From an uncultured Erysipelotrichaceae bacterium (lineage in GTDB: Bacteria; Bacillota_I; Bacilli_A; RF39; UBA660): a stretch of 9,043 bases of DNA. The DNA lies in assembly GCA_902766545.1 (NCBI GenBank), contig CACXEC010000101.1, forward strand, positions 1 through 9,043. Direction: 5' to 3'. A program made the translations under genes and the position numbers. Under the pieces are notes generated by a model. It made no database searches. It had not been told where the DNA came from and saw only the letters and a list, made by a program, of their open reading frames with translations. How positions within the stretch are numbered: the stretch's first letter is position 1; every line of letters starts with the position of its first letter. Positions 1 to 5,279 of this stretch are shown in pieces.

Positions 1-930
1 GCATTTCAATGTTCTAATGTTATGGGTAAAACATTTAATATGGCTCATCCATTCTTAGATGCTGAAAGTGCTGAATTACGTTTAAACTTTATTCATGATT
101 CAATTAGTACTAATGGTATTAGTTGTGTTATTCGTAAAACACCTGCTAAAATTCGTTTAAATAAAGTTAAGCTTCTTGATGAAAAATATTGTACAATTCA
201 AGTTCATGATTTTTTGATGAAATGTGTTGAAGGTCATACTAATATTATTGTATCTGGTGAAACTGGTTCTGGTAAAACTGAACTTGTTAAATATTTAGCT
301 AGTCATACAAAAGAAAACGAAAAAATAATTACAATTGAAGATACTCTAGAGCTTCACCTTGATCGTATTTTTCCAAATAGAGATATAGTTGCTGTTAAAA
401 CTAATAATATTGCATCTTATTCGGATGTTTTAGTAACATGTATGCGTCAAAACCCAAAGTGGATTTTACTATCTGAGGTACGTTCAGCTGAAGCTGTTAT
501 GGCTGTTAGAAACTCAATTTCTTCTGGTCATAATATTTTATCTACTATTCATGCTGATAAAGCAGAAAGTATTCCAATGCGTATGTATTCACTTTTAGAA
601 TCTAATCAAGATGTTAACCAATTTTTAGCAACAATTCATAGATATGTTCAAATCGGTGTATGTGTTAAAGGGTATATGAGTAAGGCATTAGGTAGATTTC
701 AACGTGAAATTATGGAAGTTTGTGAGTTTTATGTTGATGAAGATAATAATCCTTGTAGCAACGTAATATATCGTAAAACTGTTGATGGAAAGATTACAAT
801 GAAAAATCCAACTAAATATTTACTTGAATATTTAGAGCTTCAAGGTGTAATACTTCCTAGAGATACTTTTAGATTAGGCTATGAAAATAATGGTAAAAAA
901 GAAGATAAAGTAGAAGTTAATAATAATTAA
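1..930 (+). CDS. CpaF/TadA-type secretion ATPase (5' partial)
   Basis: This is a hexameric AAA-type ATPase of the type II/IV secretion superfamily. It would sit on the cytoplasmic face of the membrane and power a Tad-like pilus or secretion apparatus. The frame is open from base 1, so the N-terminal part lies outside the window. The first in-frame ATG, at 22, is internal because family sequence continues across it (the IRKTP stretch that precedes the nucleotide-binding domain). Counting from that ATG, the Walker A motif GETGSGKT is at residues 79-86, the Asp box ITIEDTLEL at 103-111, a Walker B-like LLSEVRSAEA at 149-158, and the His box GHNILSTIHAD at 169-179. CpaF proteins usually read GEVRG in Walker B; here both glycines are serines. 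A TadB-like gene follows after 19 nt. The ATPase family is secure. The exact system (Flp pilus, secretion or DNA uptake) is not shown. Confidence 0.9.
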   Translation, partial: AFQCSNVMGKTFNMAHPFLDAESAELRLNFIHDSISTNGISCVIRKTPAKIRLNKVKLLDEKYCTIQVHDFLMKCVEGHTNIIVSGETGSGKTELVKYLASHTKENEKIITIEDTLELHLDRIFPNRDIVAVKTNNIASYSDVLVTCMRQNPKWILLSEVRSAEAVMAVRNSISSGHNILSTIHADKAESIPMRMYSLLESNQDVNQFLATIHRYVQIGVCVKGYMSKALGRFQREIMEVCEFYVDEDNNPCSNVIYRKTVDGKITMKNPTKYLLEYLELQGVILPRDTFRLGYENNGKKEDKVEVNNN

Positions 931-949
931 AATATAGAAAGGAGCATTT

Positions 950-1843
950 ATGGAAGTAGTAATATTTATATTAATAATGGTTTTTATTGTATTATATAGA
1001 CGTAATACTGGTGATAATACATATAAGTATATAGCTGGTGAAGTGTCTAATGTTTATAATAAGTATGCTCCTTATACTTTTAAAACTGTAAGAGAAAAGT
1101 CTATAGAATTAGGTAAAGAATTTACAACTAGAGAATATTTTATGCAAGTTATTATATTTGGTGTTGCTGGTGCCGGTATTGCTTATTTATATTTTTATAA
1201 TATTATTTGGGCAGCAGTTTATGCCATTGCGGCGATCGCTTTTATTCCTTACTTAGCATATCTTAGATGTCAAAGGATTTATAGTGAGTTTTTATTTGAA
1301 CAGATCCAAGTTTATACAACAAATGTTATTATGGAATTTAATACTACTCAAAGTTTTGTTAAGGCTTTAGAAGGTGTAAGAGACTCTGGAGTATTAGAAA
1401 ATCCCGTTCTTGCTGATGTTTCTAAAATGATAGAGATGAGTTATGCTAATGGTACTATTGAAGAAGCTATAGATTTCTTTAATAAAAAGTATCCATATTA
1501 TATGGTTAAGAATATGCATCAATTATTTCTACAAATTACAAAAGAAGGTGCTAAGGATTCTGGAGAATCTTTAGAGAATATGCTTCTTGATATTGATATG
1601 CTTGTTGAAGGTGTATATCGTGATAAGATGGATAGAGCTAATTTCCATAAAAGATTTGTAACATTTGGTATGGCTTTATATCTTTTAGTTATGCTTACAC
1701 AGTTTCTACTTGGTACAGAAAACTATATTCATATGTTAGATAGATGGTATGTTCAAGTTACTCTCCATTTAATTATATTTGTAAATTCTTACTTCTTGTT
1801 GAGTGGTGAGAAATACTACAATGAAGATACTGGAGGTGAATAG
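950..1843 (+). CDS. TadB-like type II secretion F-domain membrane protein
   Basis: This is a probable inner-membrane platform protein (T2SSF/GspF family) that would pair with the TadC-like product of the next gene and couple to the upstream ATPase. Hydrophobic segments lie near residues 1-16, 64-83, 86-105, 237-255 and 267-285. The soluble helical F domain spans roughly 113-222, with LFEQIQVYTTNVIMEF at its start and a GESLENMLLDID stretch near its end. Its 297-aa length fits TadB proteins. The ATG at 950 follows an AAAGGAG ribosome site at a normal distance. The gene starts 19 nt after the ATPase gene and ends 3 nt before the TadC-like gene, so the three are probably one operon. The sequence is divergent; family assignment rests on topology, domain position and neighbours more than on strict motifs. 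Confidence 0.8.
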   Translation: MEVVIFILIMVFIVLYRRNTGDNTYKYIAGEVSNVYNKYAPYTFKTVREKSIELGKEFTTREYFMQVIIFGVAGAGIAYLYFYNIIWAAVYAIAAIAFIPYLAYLRCQRIYSEFLFEQIQVYTTNVIMEFNTTQSFVKALEGVRDSGVLENPVLADVSKMIEMSYANGTIEEAIDFFNKKYPYYMVKNMHQLFLQITKEGAKDSGESLENMLLDIDMLVEGVYRDKMDRANFHKRFVTFGMALYLLVMLTQFLLGTENYIHMLDRWYVQVTLHLIIFVNSYFLLSGEKYYNEDTGGE

Positions 1844-1846
1844 CTG

Positions 1847-2638
1847 ATGTTCGTTGAAGTTATTATTCTAGGAATTATTTTATTTTTAGTTCTTCAATAT
1901 AATGGAAGTATTAGTGTCAATAAATTTGTTCATGATAATCAAGATTTCTTTATGAAAATTAAAGAAAGTGATTACGATTTTTATACTAAAGCTAGGTATG
2001 GAGATTCTATTGATATTCAAAAATTATTTAATATAAGGCTTAGAAATGCAATGATTACTATTTTGGCAATGATTTTTGTTTTTATTGCTGATTTAACTTA
2101 TGTAAATATTTTATTTGCTATTATTGCTGGATATGTTGTATATAAGATTCCTTATATTCAACTTAAGAAGTATTATAAATCACATTTACATAAAATTGAT
2201 TTAATGCTTCCATATTATTTAAAAAATTTAGAGATTCTGGTACAACACTATACAGTTCCAGTAGCTTTAGGAAAATCAGTAGATGAAGCTCCAGAAATAT
2301 TTAAATCTGGTTTATTGGAGCTTATTGAAAAGATTAATGCTGGTGATAGTACAATTGAACCATATATGGCTTTTGCAAGAGATTATCCGGTAAGAGATTC
2401 AATGAGAATGATGAGACTTTTATATCGTCTTAGTTTAGGTAGTCAAGAAAGAAAACAAGAACAGCTTATTACTTTTTCAAGAAATATTTCTAATTTACAA
2501 CAAAAAGCTAGAGAATCTAGATATAAGGAAAGATTAGAAAAGATGGAAAATAAAACTATGGTTATGCTTGTTTCAACTGGTGTTGGGGTAATGGTACTAT
2601 TAATTATTTCAATACTAATGTTATTTACTTCATCATAG
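1847..2638 (+). CDS. TadC-like type II secretion F-domain membrane protein
   Basis: This is a probable second platform subunit of the Tad-like apparatus, partner of the TadB-like protein. It has an N-terminal hydrophobic helix (about residues 1-17), a hydrophobic pair around 67-104, a soluble helical T2SSF domain from about 118 to 230, and a C-terminal membrane helix around 236-260. This matches TadC topology and length (263 aa). The ribosome site GGAGGTGA at 1832-1839 lies inside the last codons of the preceding gene, 7 nt before the ATG, so translation is probably coupled. No further secretion gene follows: the next gene is sepF, behind its own promoter. The function is inferred from family and position; the transported substrate or pilin is unknown. 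Confidence 0.78.
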   Translation: MFVEVIILGIILFLVLQYNGSISVNKFVHDNQDFFMKIKESDYDFYTKARYGDSIDIQKLFNIRLRNAMITILAMIFVFIADLTYVNILFAIIAGYVVYKIPYIQLKKYYKSHLHKIDLMLPYYLKNLEILVQHYTVPVALGKSVDEAPEIFKSGLLELIEKINAGDSTIEPYMAFARDYPVRDSMRMMRLLYRLSLGSQERKQEQLITFSRNISNLQQKARESRYKERLEKMENKTMVMLVSTGVGVMVLLIISILMLFTSS

Positions 2639-2661
2639 TTTTATAAATTTTATTTTTGTTA

Positions 2662-2690
2662 TTTAATCTTTAATAAAAATATGATAAGAT
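2662..2690 (+). promoter_or_regulatory. Probable sigma-A promoter for sepF-divIVA
   Basis: An extended -10 element is visible: TG at 2682-2683, one base, then TAAGAT at 2685-2690. A weak -35 candidate TTTAAT at 2662-2667 sits 17 bp upstream. A start near 2697 would leave a leader of about 20 nt that still contains the AAGGAGG site. The gap 2639-2706 has no clear terminator for the secretion genes, so read-through is also possible. Confidence 0.5.
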
Positions 2691-2706
2691 ATAAAAAGAA
2701 AATATA

Positions 2707-2712
2707 AGGAGG
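2707..2712 (+). promoter_or_regulatory. Ribosome binding site deciding the sepF start
   Basis: A strong AGGAGG-type site runs directly into an ATG at 2713, which is too close to be used. The second in-frame ATG at 2719 has a 6-nt spacer and is the likely start. Confidence 0.7.
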
Positions 2713-2718
2713 ATGCAG

Positions 2719-3129
2719 ATGGCACTTAATATTAAAAAAGCTTTATTTGGAGATGAAGAAGAAAAGCAAGATGAAACAGTAGAAGAAGAGTTTTATTCTG
2801 TTAGTGAAAAAAACTATAAGGAGGAAGAGAGTAAGTCTGGTAGTAAGATGATTCTTATCGAACCACGTGCTTATTCTGAAAGTCAAACTATTGCCGATCA
2901 TTTAAAAAAACGTAATAGTGTAGTTGTTAATTTAAAAAGAGTAACTTCTGATCAAGCTAAAAGAATTATTGACTTTTTAACCGGATGTGTATATGCTATA
3001 GGTGGTGATTTGCAAAAACTTGGAAATGGAATTTATTTATGTACACCTAAAAATGTTAGTGTACAAGGTAAGATGACAGATCAAGAACAAATTGCTAAGA
3101 ATAAACAAGAGGATGAAATAGAGTTTTAG
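2719..3129 (+). CDS. sepF: Cell division protein SepF
   Basis: SepF is a cytoplasmic membrane-binding protein that tethers FtsZ filaments and polymerises into arcs or rings at the septum. From the ATG at 2719 the product has 136 residues, a little shorter than typical SepF. It starts with a short amphipathic stretch (MALNIKKALFG) suited to membrane targeting. A charged, Glu-rich linker covers about 12-42, and the SepF (DUF552) domain covers about 44-113, with ILIEPRAYSESQTIAD at its start and the IDFLTGCVYAIGGD core. The acidic tail after 113 looks disordered. The next gene is a divIVA homolog, fitting the ylm/division cluster of Gram-positive bacteria, but ylmG and ylmH, which usually lie between the two, are absent. 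The start was moved 6 nt downstream of the longest frame because of ribosome-site spacing. Confidence 0.92.
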   Translation: MALNIKKALFGDEEEKQDETVEEEFYSVSEKNYKEEESKSGSKMILIEPRAYSESQTIADHLKKRNSVVVNLKRVTSDQAKRIIDFLTGCVYAIGGDLQKLGNGIYLCTPKNVSVQGKMTDQEQIAKNKQEDEIEF

Positions 3130-3148
3130 TCAATCTTGAGGTGATAAT

Positions 3149-3577
3149 ATGGATAAGTTTAGTACTAGTTTTAAAGGGTACAATAAAAATGAAGTTAATG
3201 ACTTTGTATCTTTATGTATTAAACGAGTTGAAGGCATGTTAAACGATTTAAAGGCTAAGGATTTAGAAATTGAAAATATTAAGAATGAACTTGCTAAATA
3301 TAAAGATATGGAAGAAGCTTTAAATCGAGCAATTTTACTAGCAGAAGATTCTTCTAGTCAAATGAGAAAAATGGCTAAAGATGAGAGTGAAAGAATTATT
3401 AATGAAGCTAAAAGAAATGCTTCACGTATTGTTAATGAAGCTTTATTAGATGCTGAAAAAACTCAAATGGAAAATGCTCAACTAAAGAGAAATATTATTA
3501 CATTTAAAAGAAGAATAAAATCTGTTTTAGAGAATCAACTAGAAATGGTTGATGATATAGATCATTTAGATATATAA
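3149..3577 (+). CDS. divIVA: DivIVA-family cell pole / division protein
   Basis: DivIVA proteins are coiled-coil scaffolds that bind curved membrane at the septum and poles and recruit division, Min or cell-wall factors. The N-terminal lipid-binding signature FKGYNKNEVNDFV occupies residues 8-20; the Phe-Lys pair at 8-9 corresponds to the membrane-inserting Phe-Arg of Bacillus subtilis DivIVA. Heptad-rich coiled coil follows at about 25-60 and about 68-130, with many Glu/Lys/Arg. At 142 aa it is somewhat shorter than B. subtilis DivIVA, and its N-terminus lacks about nine residues before the signature. An in-frame stop just upstream rules out an earlier start. The ribosome site GAGGTGAT is very strong. 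The gene is 19 nt after sepF and is closed by a hairpin terminator. It could be a GpsB-like or SepIVA-like paralog rather than DivIVA itself. Confidence 0.85.
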   Translation: MDKFSTSFKGYNKNEVNDFVSLCIKRVEGMLNDLKAKDLEIENIKNELAKYKDMEEALNRAILLAEDSSSQMRKMAKDESERIINEAKRNASRIVNEALLDAEKTQMENAQLKRNIITFKRRIKSVLENQLEMVDDIDHLDI

Positions 3578-3605
3578 AAAACCACTTTTGTGGTTTTATT
3601 TTGTT
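3578..3605. terminator. Bidirectional intrinsic terminator between divIVA and the xre gene
   Basis: An 8-bp perfect stem, AAAACCAC at 3578-3585 with GTGGTTTT at 3590-3597, closes a TTTT loop and is followed by a T-rich run on the plus strand. On the minus strand the same hairpin is followed by TTTTTATATA, so it can stop both converging transcripts. The divIVA stop codon abuts the left arm. The stop codon of the minus-strand gene (3596-3598) overlaps the right arm. Confidence 0.85.
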
Positions 3606-3871
3606 TTAATATTTAATTTTTTTAAATCTTCTGTAATATCTTCTTTTACAAATAATTCAATAGGAATATCTAATGCTCTAGAAAAGCAATATAAAACTGC
3701 TAAGCTAAAAGTTTGTTCGGTCTTACTACTTTCTATATTCCCAATTAAACCTTTAGAAAATGTTGTCATATCAGCAAGTTGTTCTTGAGTGATGCCACGA
3801 TATTTTCGAAATAATTTAATTCTTTCAGATACATATTTATAAATATATCTGATATCTTCTTTATTATCCAA
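3596..3871 (-). CDS. Small XRE-family helix-turn-helix transcriptional regulator
   Basis: This is a probable DNA-binding regulator of the Cro/C1 (XRE) type. A single HTH_3 domain covers about residues 14-75: scaffold helix SERIKLFRKYRG, first HTH helix TQEQLADMT, and recognition helix around SKGLIGNIES. A short charged tail has no obvious sensor domain. The chosen TTG start at 3871 gives 91 aa and lies 6 nt after AAGGAAGTG, a near match to the ribosome site consensus. A GTG at 3880 would add three residues but sits inside that site. The gene is 86 nt downstream of sigK on the same strand. No terminator is visible between them, so it may be partly cotranscribed with sigK. The target genes are unknown; control of sigK or self-control is only a guess from position. 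Confidence 0.82.
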   Translation of the reverse strand: MDNKEDIRYIYKYVSERIKLFRKYRGITQEQLADMTTFSKGLIGNIESSKTEQTFSLAVLYCFSRALDIPIELFVKEDITEDLKKLNIKTK

Positions 3872-3877
3872 CGGTAC

Positions 3878-3886
3878 CACTTCCTT
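3878..3886 (-). promoter_or_regulatory. Ribosome binding site supporting a TTG start
   Basis: Read on the minus strand this is AAGGAAGTG, one mismatch from AAGGAGGTG. The 6-nt spacing to TTG at 3871-3869 favours that codon over the GTG at 3880-3878, which lies within the site. Confidence 0.55.
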
Positions 3887-3957
3887 ATATTTTCATTTTA
3901 TCAATATAATATTTTAGATAACTTCAGCGAATAATGAGAAAAAAGTGCTATTTATAT

Positions 3958-4653
3958 TTATAATTCGTGTTTATTTTTGATGAATTCTCTTAGAATTTTA
4001 GTCATTGCTCTTTTTTCGATTCGCGAAACGTAACTTCTGGATATTTTTAATTCCTTTGCAATTTCTTTTTGTGTTTGTTCTTTGTGATTAAATAGTCCAT
4101 ATCTTTTTGTAATTATTTCTTTTTCTCTTAATGATAATTTATCAATATATTTAAGTAATAGCTCGATGTTGGTTTGTAAATTGATTTCTTCATTTATATC
4201 TTTATCGTCACTTTTTAAAACATCAATTAGATTTATTTCATTTCCTTCTTTATCATAACCAATTGAATCATTTAAACTAACGTTATTTAAATGTTTTTTA
4301 TTGCTTCTAAAGTGCATAAGTATTTCATTTTCGATACATCTTGCTGCATATGTTGTTAGCCTAGTATTTTTATCTTTTGTGTACGAATCTATTCCTTTGA
4401 CTAGACCAATAGTTCCGATGCTAATTAAATCGTCAGGATCATAATTTTTAGTTTCATATTTTTTGACAATATGGGCTACTAAACGCAGGTTGTGTTCAAT
4501 AAGCTTATTTCTGGCATCTTTATCTCCCATAAGCATTTTATTTATTGTTTCATCTTCTTCTTTTTTGCTAAGTGTTTCAGGAAATACAGTATTTGAATAA
4601 GAGCCTGTAAAAAATAATAAACTTTTTAATATTCCAATTAAAAATGTAATCAT
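3958..4653 (-). CDS. sigK: RNA polymerase sigma-K factor (pro-sigma-K type)
   Basis: SigK directs late mother-cell transcription in endospore formers. The 231-aa product has the sigma-70 regions in order: region 2.1-2.2 at about 47-91 (ARNKLIEHNLRLVAHIVKKY, then DDLISIGTIGLVKGID), region 2.3-2.4 at about 101-120 (TYAARCIENEILMHFRS), the DKEGNEINLIDVLKS segment at 134-148, and region 4.2 at about 178-220 (TQKEIAKELKISRSYVSRIE). These follow the B. subtilis SigK pattern closely. Residues 1 to about 17 form a hydrophobic extension resembling the pro-peptide removed by the intramembrane protease SpoIVFB; FPETLSKKEED then matches the start of the mature protein. The gene is continuous, with no skin-type interruption. 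The ribosome site AGGAGG is strong but only 3 nt from the ATG. SigE-like function cannot be fully excluded, but the motifs favour SigK. Confidence 0.9.
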   Translation of the reverse strand: MITFLIGILKSLLFFTGSYSNTVFPETLSKKEEDETINKMLMGDKDARNKLIEHNLRLVAHIVKKYETKNYDPDDLISIGTIGLVKGIDSYTKDKNTRLTTYAARCIENEILMHFRSNKKHLNNVSLNDSIGYDKEGNEINLIDVLKSDDKDINEEINLQTNIELLLKYIDKLSLREKEIITKRYGLFNHKEQTQKEIAKELKISRSYVSRIEKRAMTKILREFIKNKHEL

Positions 4654-4656
4654 AAA

Positions 4657-4662
4657 CCTCCT
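4657..4662 (-). promoter_or_regulatory. Ribosome binding site of sigK with tight spacing
   Basis: Read on the minus strand this is a perfect AGGAGG, but only TTT separates it from the ATG at 4653-4651. No downstream in-frame ATG lies near enough to be the intended start, and the pro-sequence supports this ATG. Confidence 0.6.
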
Positions 4663-4692
4663 AAGTTAATTTTATGCACTTTTTATGTAGAG

Positions 4693-4702
4693 AGAACGTT
4701 CT
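4693..4702. repeat. Perfect 10-bp palindrome in the divergent sigK/yqeG promoter region
   Basis: AGAACGTTCT is a perfect inverted repeat placed 40 bp upstream of the sigK ATG and about 30 bp before the yqeG -10 element. It could be an operator, but no regulator can be named. It lacks the 4-nt spacer of the Gram-positive LexA box (GAAC-N4-GTTC). Chance occurrence is possible. Confidence 0.4.
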
Positions 4703-4728
4703 TATTTCTTTTTTCTTTTAGTTAATTT

Positions 4729-4737
4729 TGATATAAT
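4729..4737 (+). promoter_or_regulatory. Extended -10 promoter for the yqeG-yqeH-mutL-miaA operon
   Basis: TG at 4729-4730, one base, then a consensus TATAAT at 4732-4737 form an extended -10 element. No good -35 is seen 17 bp upstream, where the DNA is a T run, as expected when an extended -10 carries recognition. A start around 4744 would leave a leader of only about 11 nt before the ATG at 4755. Confidence 0.6.
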
Positions 4738-4754
4738 AAAAATGGTGAAGTTTT

Positions 4755-5279
4755 ATGCTTAATAATTTTGTTCCAGATATTTATCAAAAAAGTATTTATG
4801 AAATTAATTATAAAAAATTGAAGAAAAATGGTATTAAATGTTTAATATTTGATTTGGATAATACGATAACACCAATTAATATAAAAAAGCCTACTAAAAA
4901 ATTAAAAGATTTATTCGAAGAACTTAAAGATATGAAATTTAAAGTGATTATTATTAGTAATAGTACCAAAAAAAGAGTTGAACCTTTTAAAGATTTATTA
5001 GGAGTAGATTCTGCCTATTTATCTTTAAAGCCTTTAAAAAGAAAATATTTAAAAGTTCTTAAAATTTATCGCTTTAAGCCGGATAAAATAGCTTGTATAG
5101 GAGATCAACTTCTTACTGATATTTGGGGAGCTAATCGGATGAATTTTGTAAGTATTTTAGTTAATCCAATTGGAACAACTGATTATGCTTTAACTAAAAT
5201 TAATAGGATGATTGAACCTTTTATTTATAATAAATTATTAAAAAAAGAACTTCTTAAGAAAGGTGAATACTATGATTAA
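4755..5279 (+). CDS. yqeG: YqeG family HAD phosphatase
   Basis: This is a HAD-superfamily class III phosphatase of the YqeG group, related to the phosphatidylglycerophosphate phosphatase Gep4 of mitochondria, so a role in phospholipid synthesis is plausible but not proven here. HAD motif I is FDLDNTITP with Asp33 (nucleophile) and Asp35 (acid/base). Motif II is IIISNST with Ser69. Motif III is the Lys in LKPLKRK (about 92). Motif IV is GDQLLTDIWGAN with Asp117 and Asp122. At 174 aa it has the expected family length and no cap domain. It heads a compact operon and overlaps yqeH by 8 nt; the yqeG-yqeH pair is the classic arrangement in Bacillus. A weak GGTG lies before the ATG, and the leader may be very short. 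Confidence 0.9.
   Translation: MLNNFVPDIYQKSIYEINYKKLKKNGIKCLIFDLDNTITPINIKKPTKKLKDLFEELKDMKFKVIIISNSTKKRVEPFKDLLGVDSAYLSLKPLKRKYLKVLKIYRFKPDKIACIGDQLLTDIWGANRMNFVSILVNPIGTTDYALTKINRMIEPFIYNKLLKKELLKKGEYYD
5259..5266 (+). promoter_or_regulatory. Ribosome binding site deciding the yqeH start
   Basis: AAAGGTGA inside the end of yqeG is 5 nt before ATG 5272. A GTG at 5263 lies within the site itself and would be an unlikely start. Confidence 0.65.

Noticed and set aside
2651..2681. Inverted repeat TATTTTT / AAAAATA after the TadC-like gene as a terminator
   Set aside because: The stem is only 7 A-T pairs with a 17-base loop and no following T-run, so it would not be stable; it overlaps the sepF promoter region.
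2713..2718. ATG at 2713 as the sepF start
   Set aside because: It directly touches the AGGAGG ribosome site, whereas the ATG at 2719 has proper spacing and gives the usual SepF N-terminal amphipathic helix.
3588..3788. Plus-strand open frame of 66 codons opposite the XRE gene
   Set aside because: It lies entirely antisense to a gene with a clear HTH domain, begins inside the terminator hairpin and shows only the hydrophobic composition expected of a reverse-complement shadow.
4672..4687. CATAAAA-type sequences upstream of sigK as sigma-E or sigma-K -10 elements
   Set aside because: The two minus-strand CATA motifs partly resemble sporulation -10 sites. The nearer one would start the transcript inside the ribosome site, the farther one lacks the conserved T, and neither has a credible -35. 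In such A/T-rich DNA this is weak.
4693..4702. Palindrome AGAACGTTCT as a LexA/SOS box
   Set aside because: The Gram-positive SOS box needs four bases between GAAC and GTTC; here the halves touch, so LexA control is not supported.
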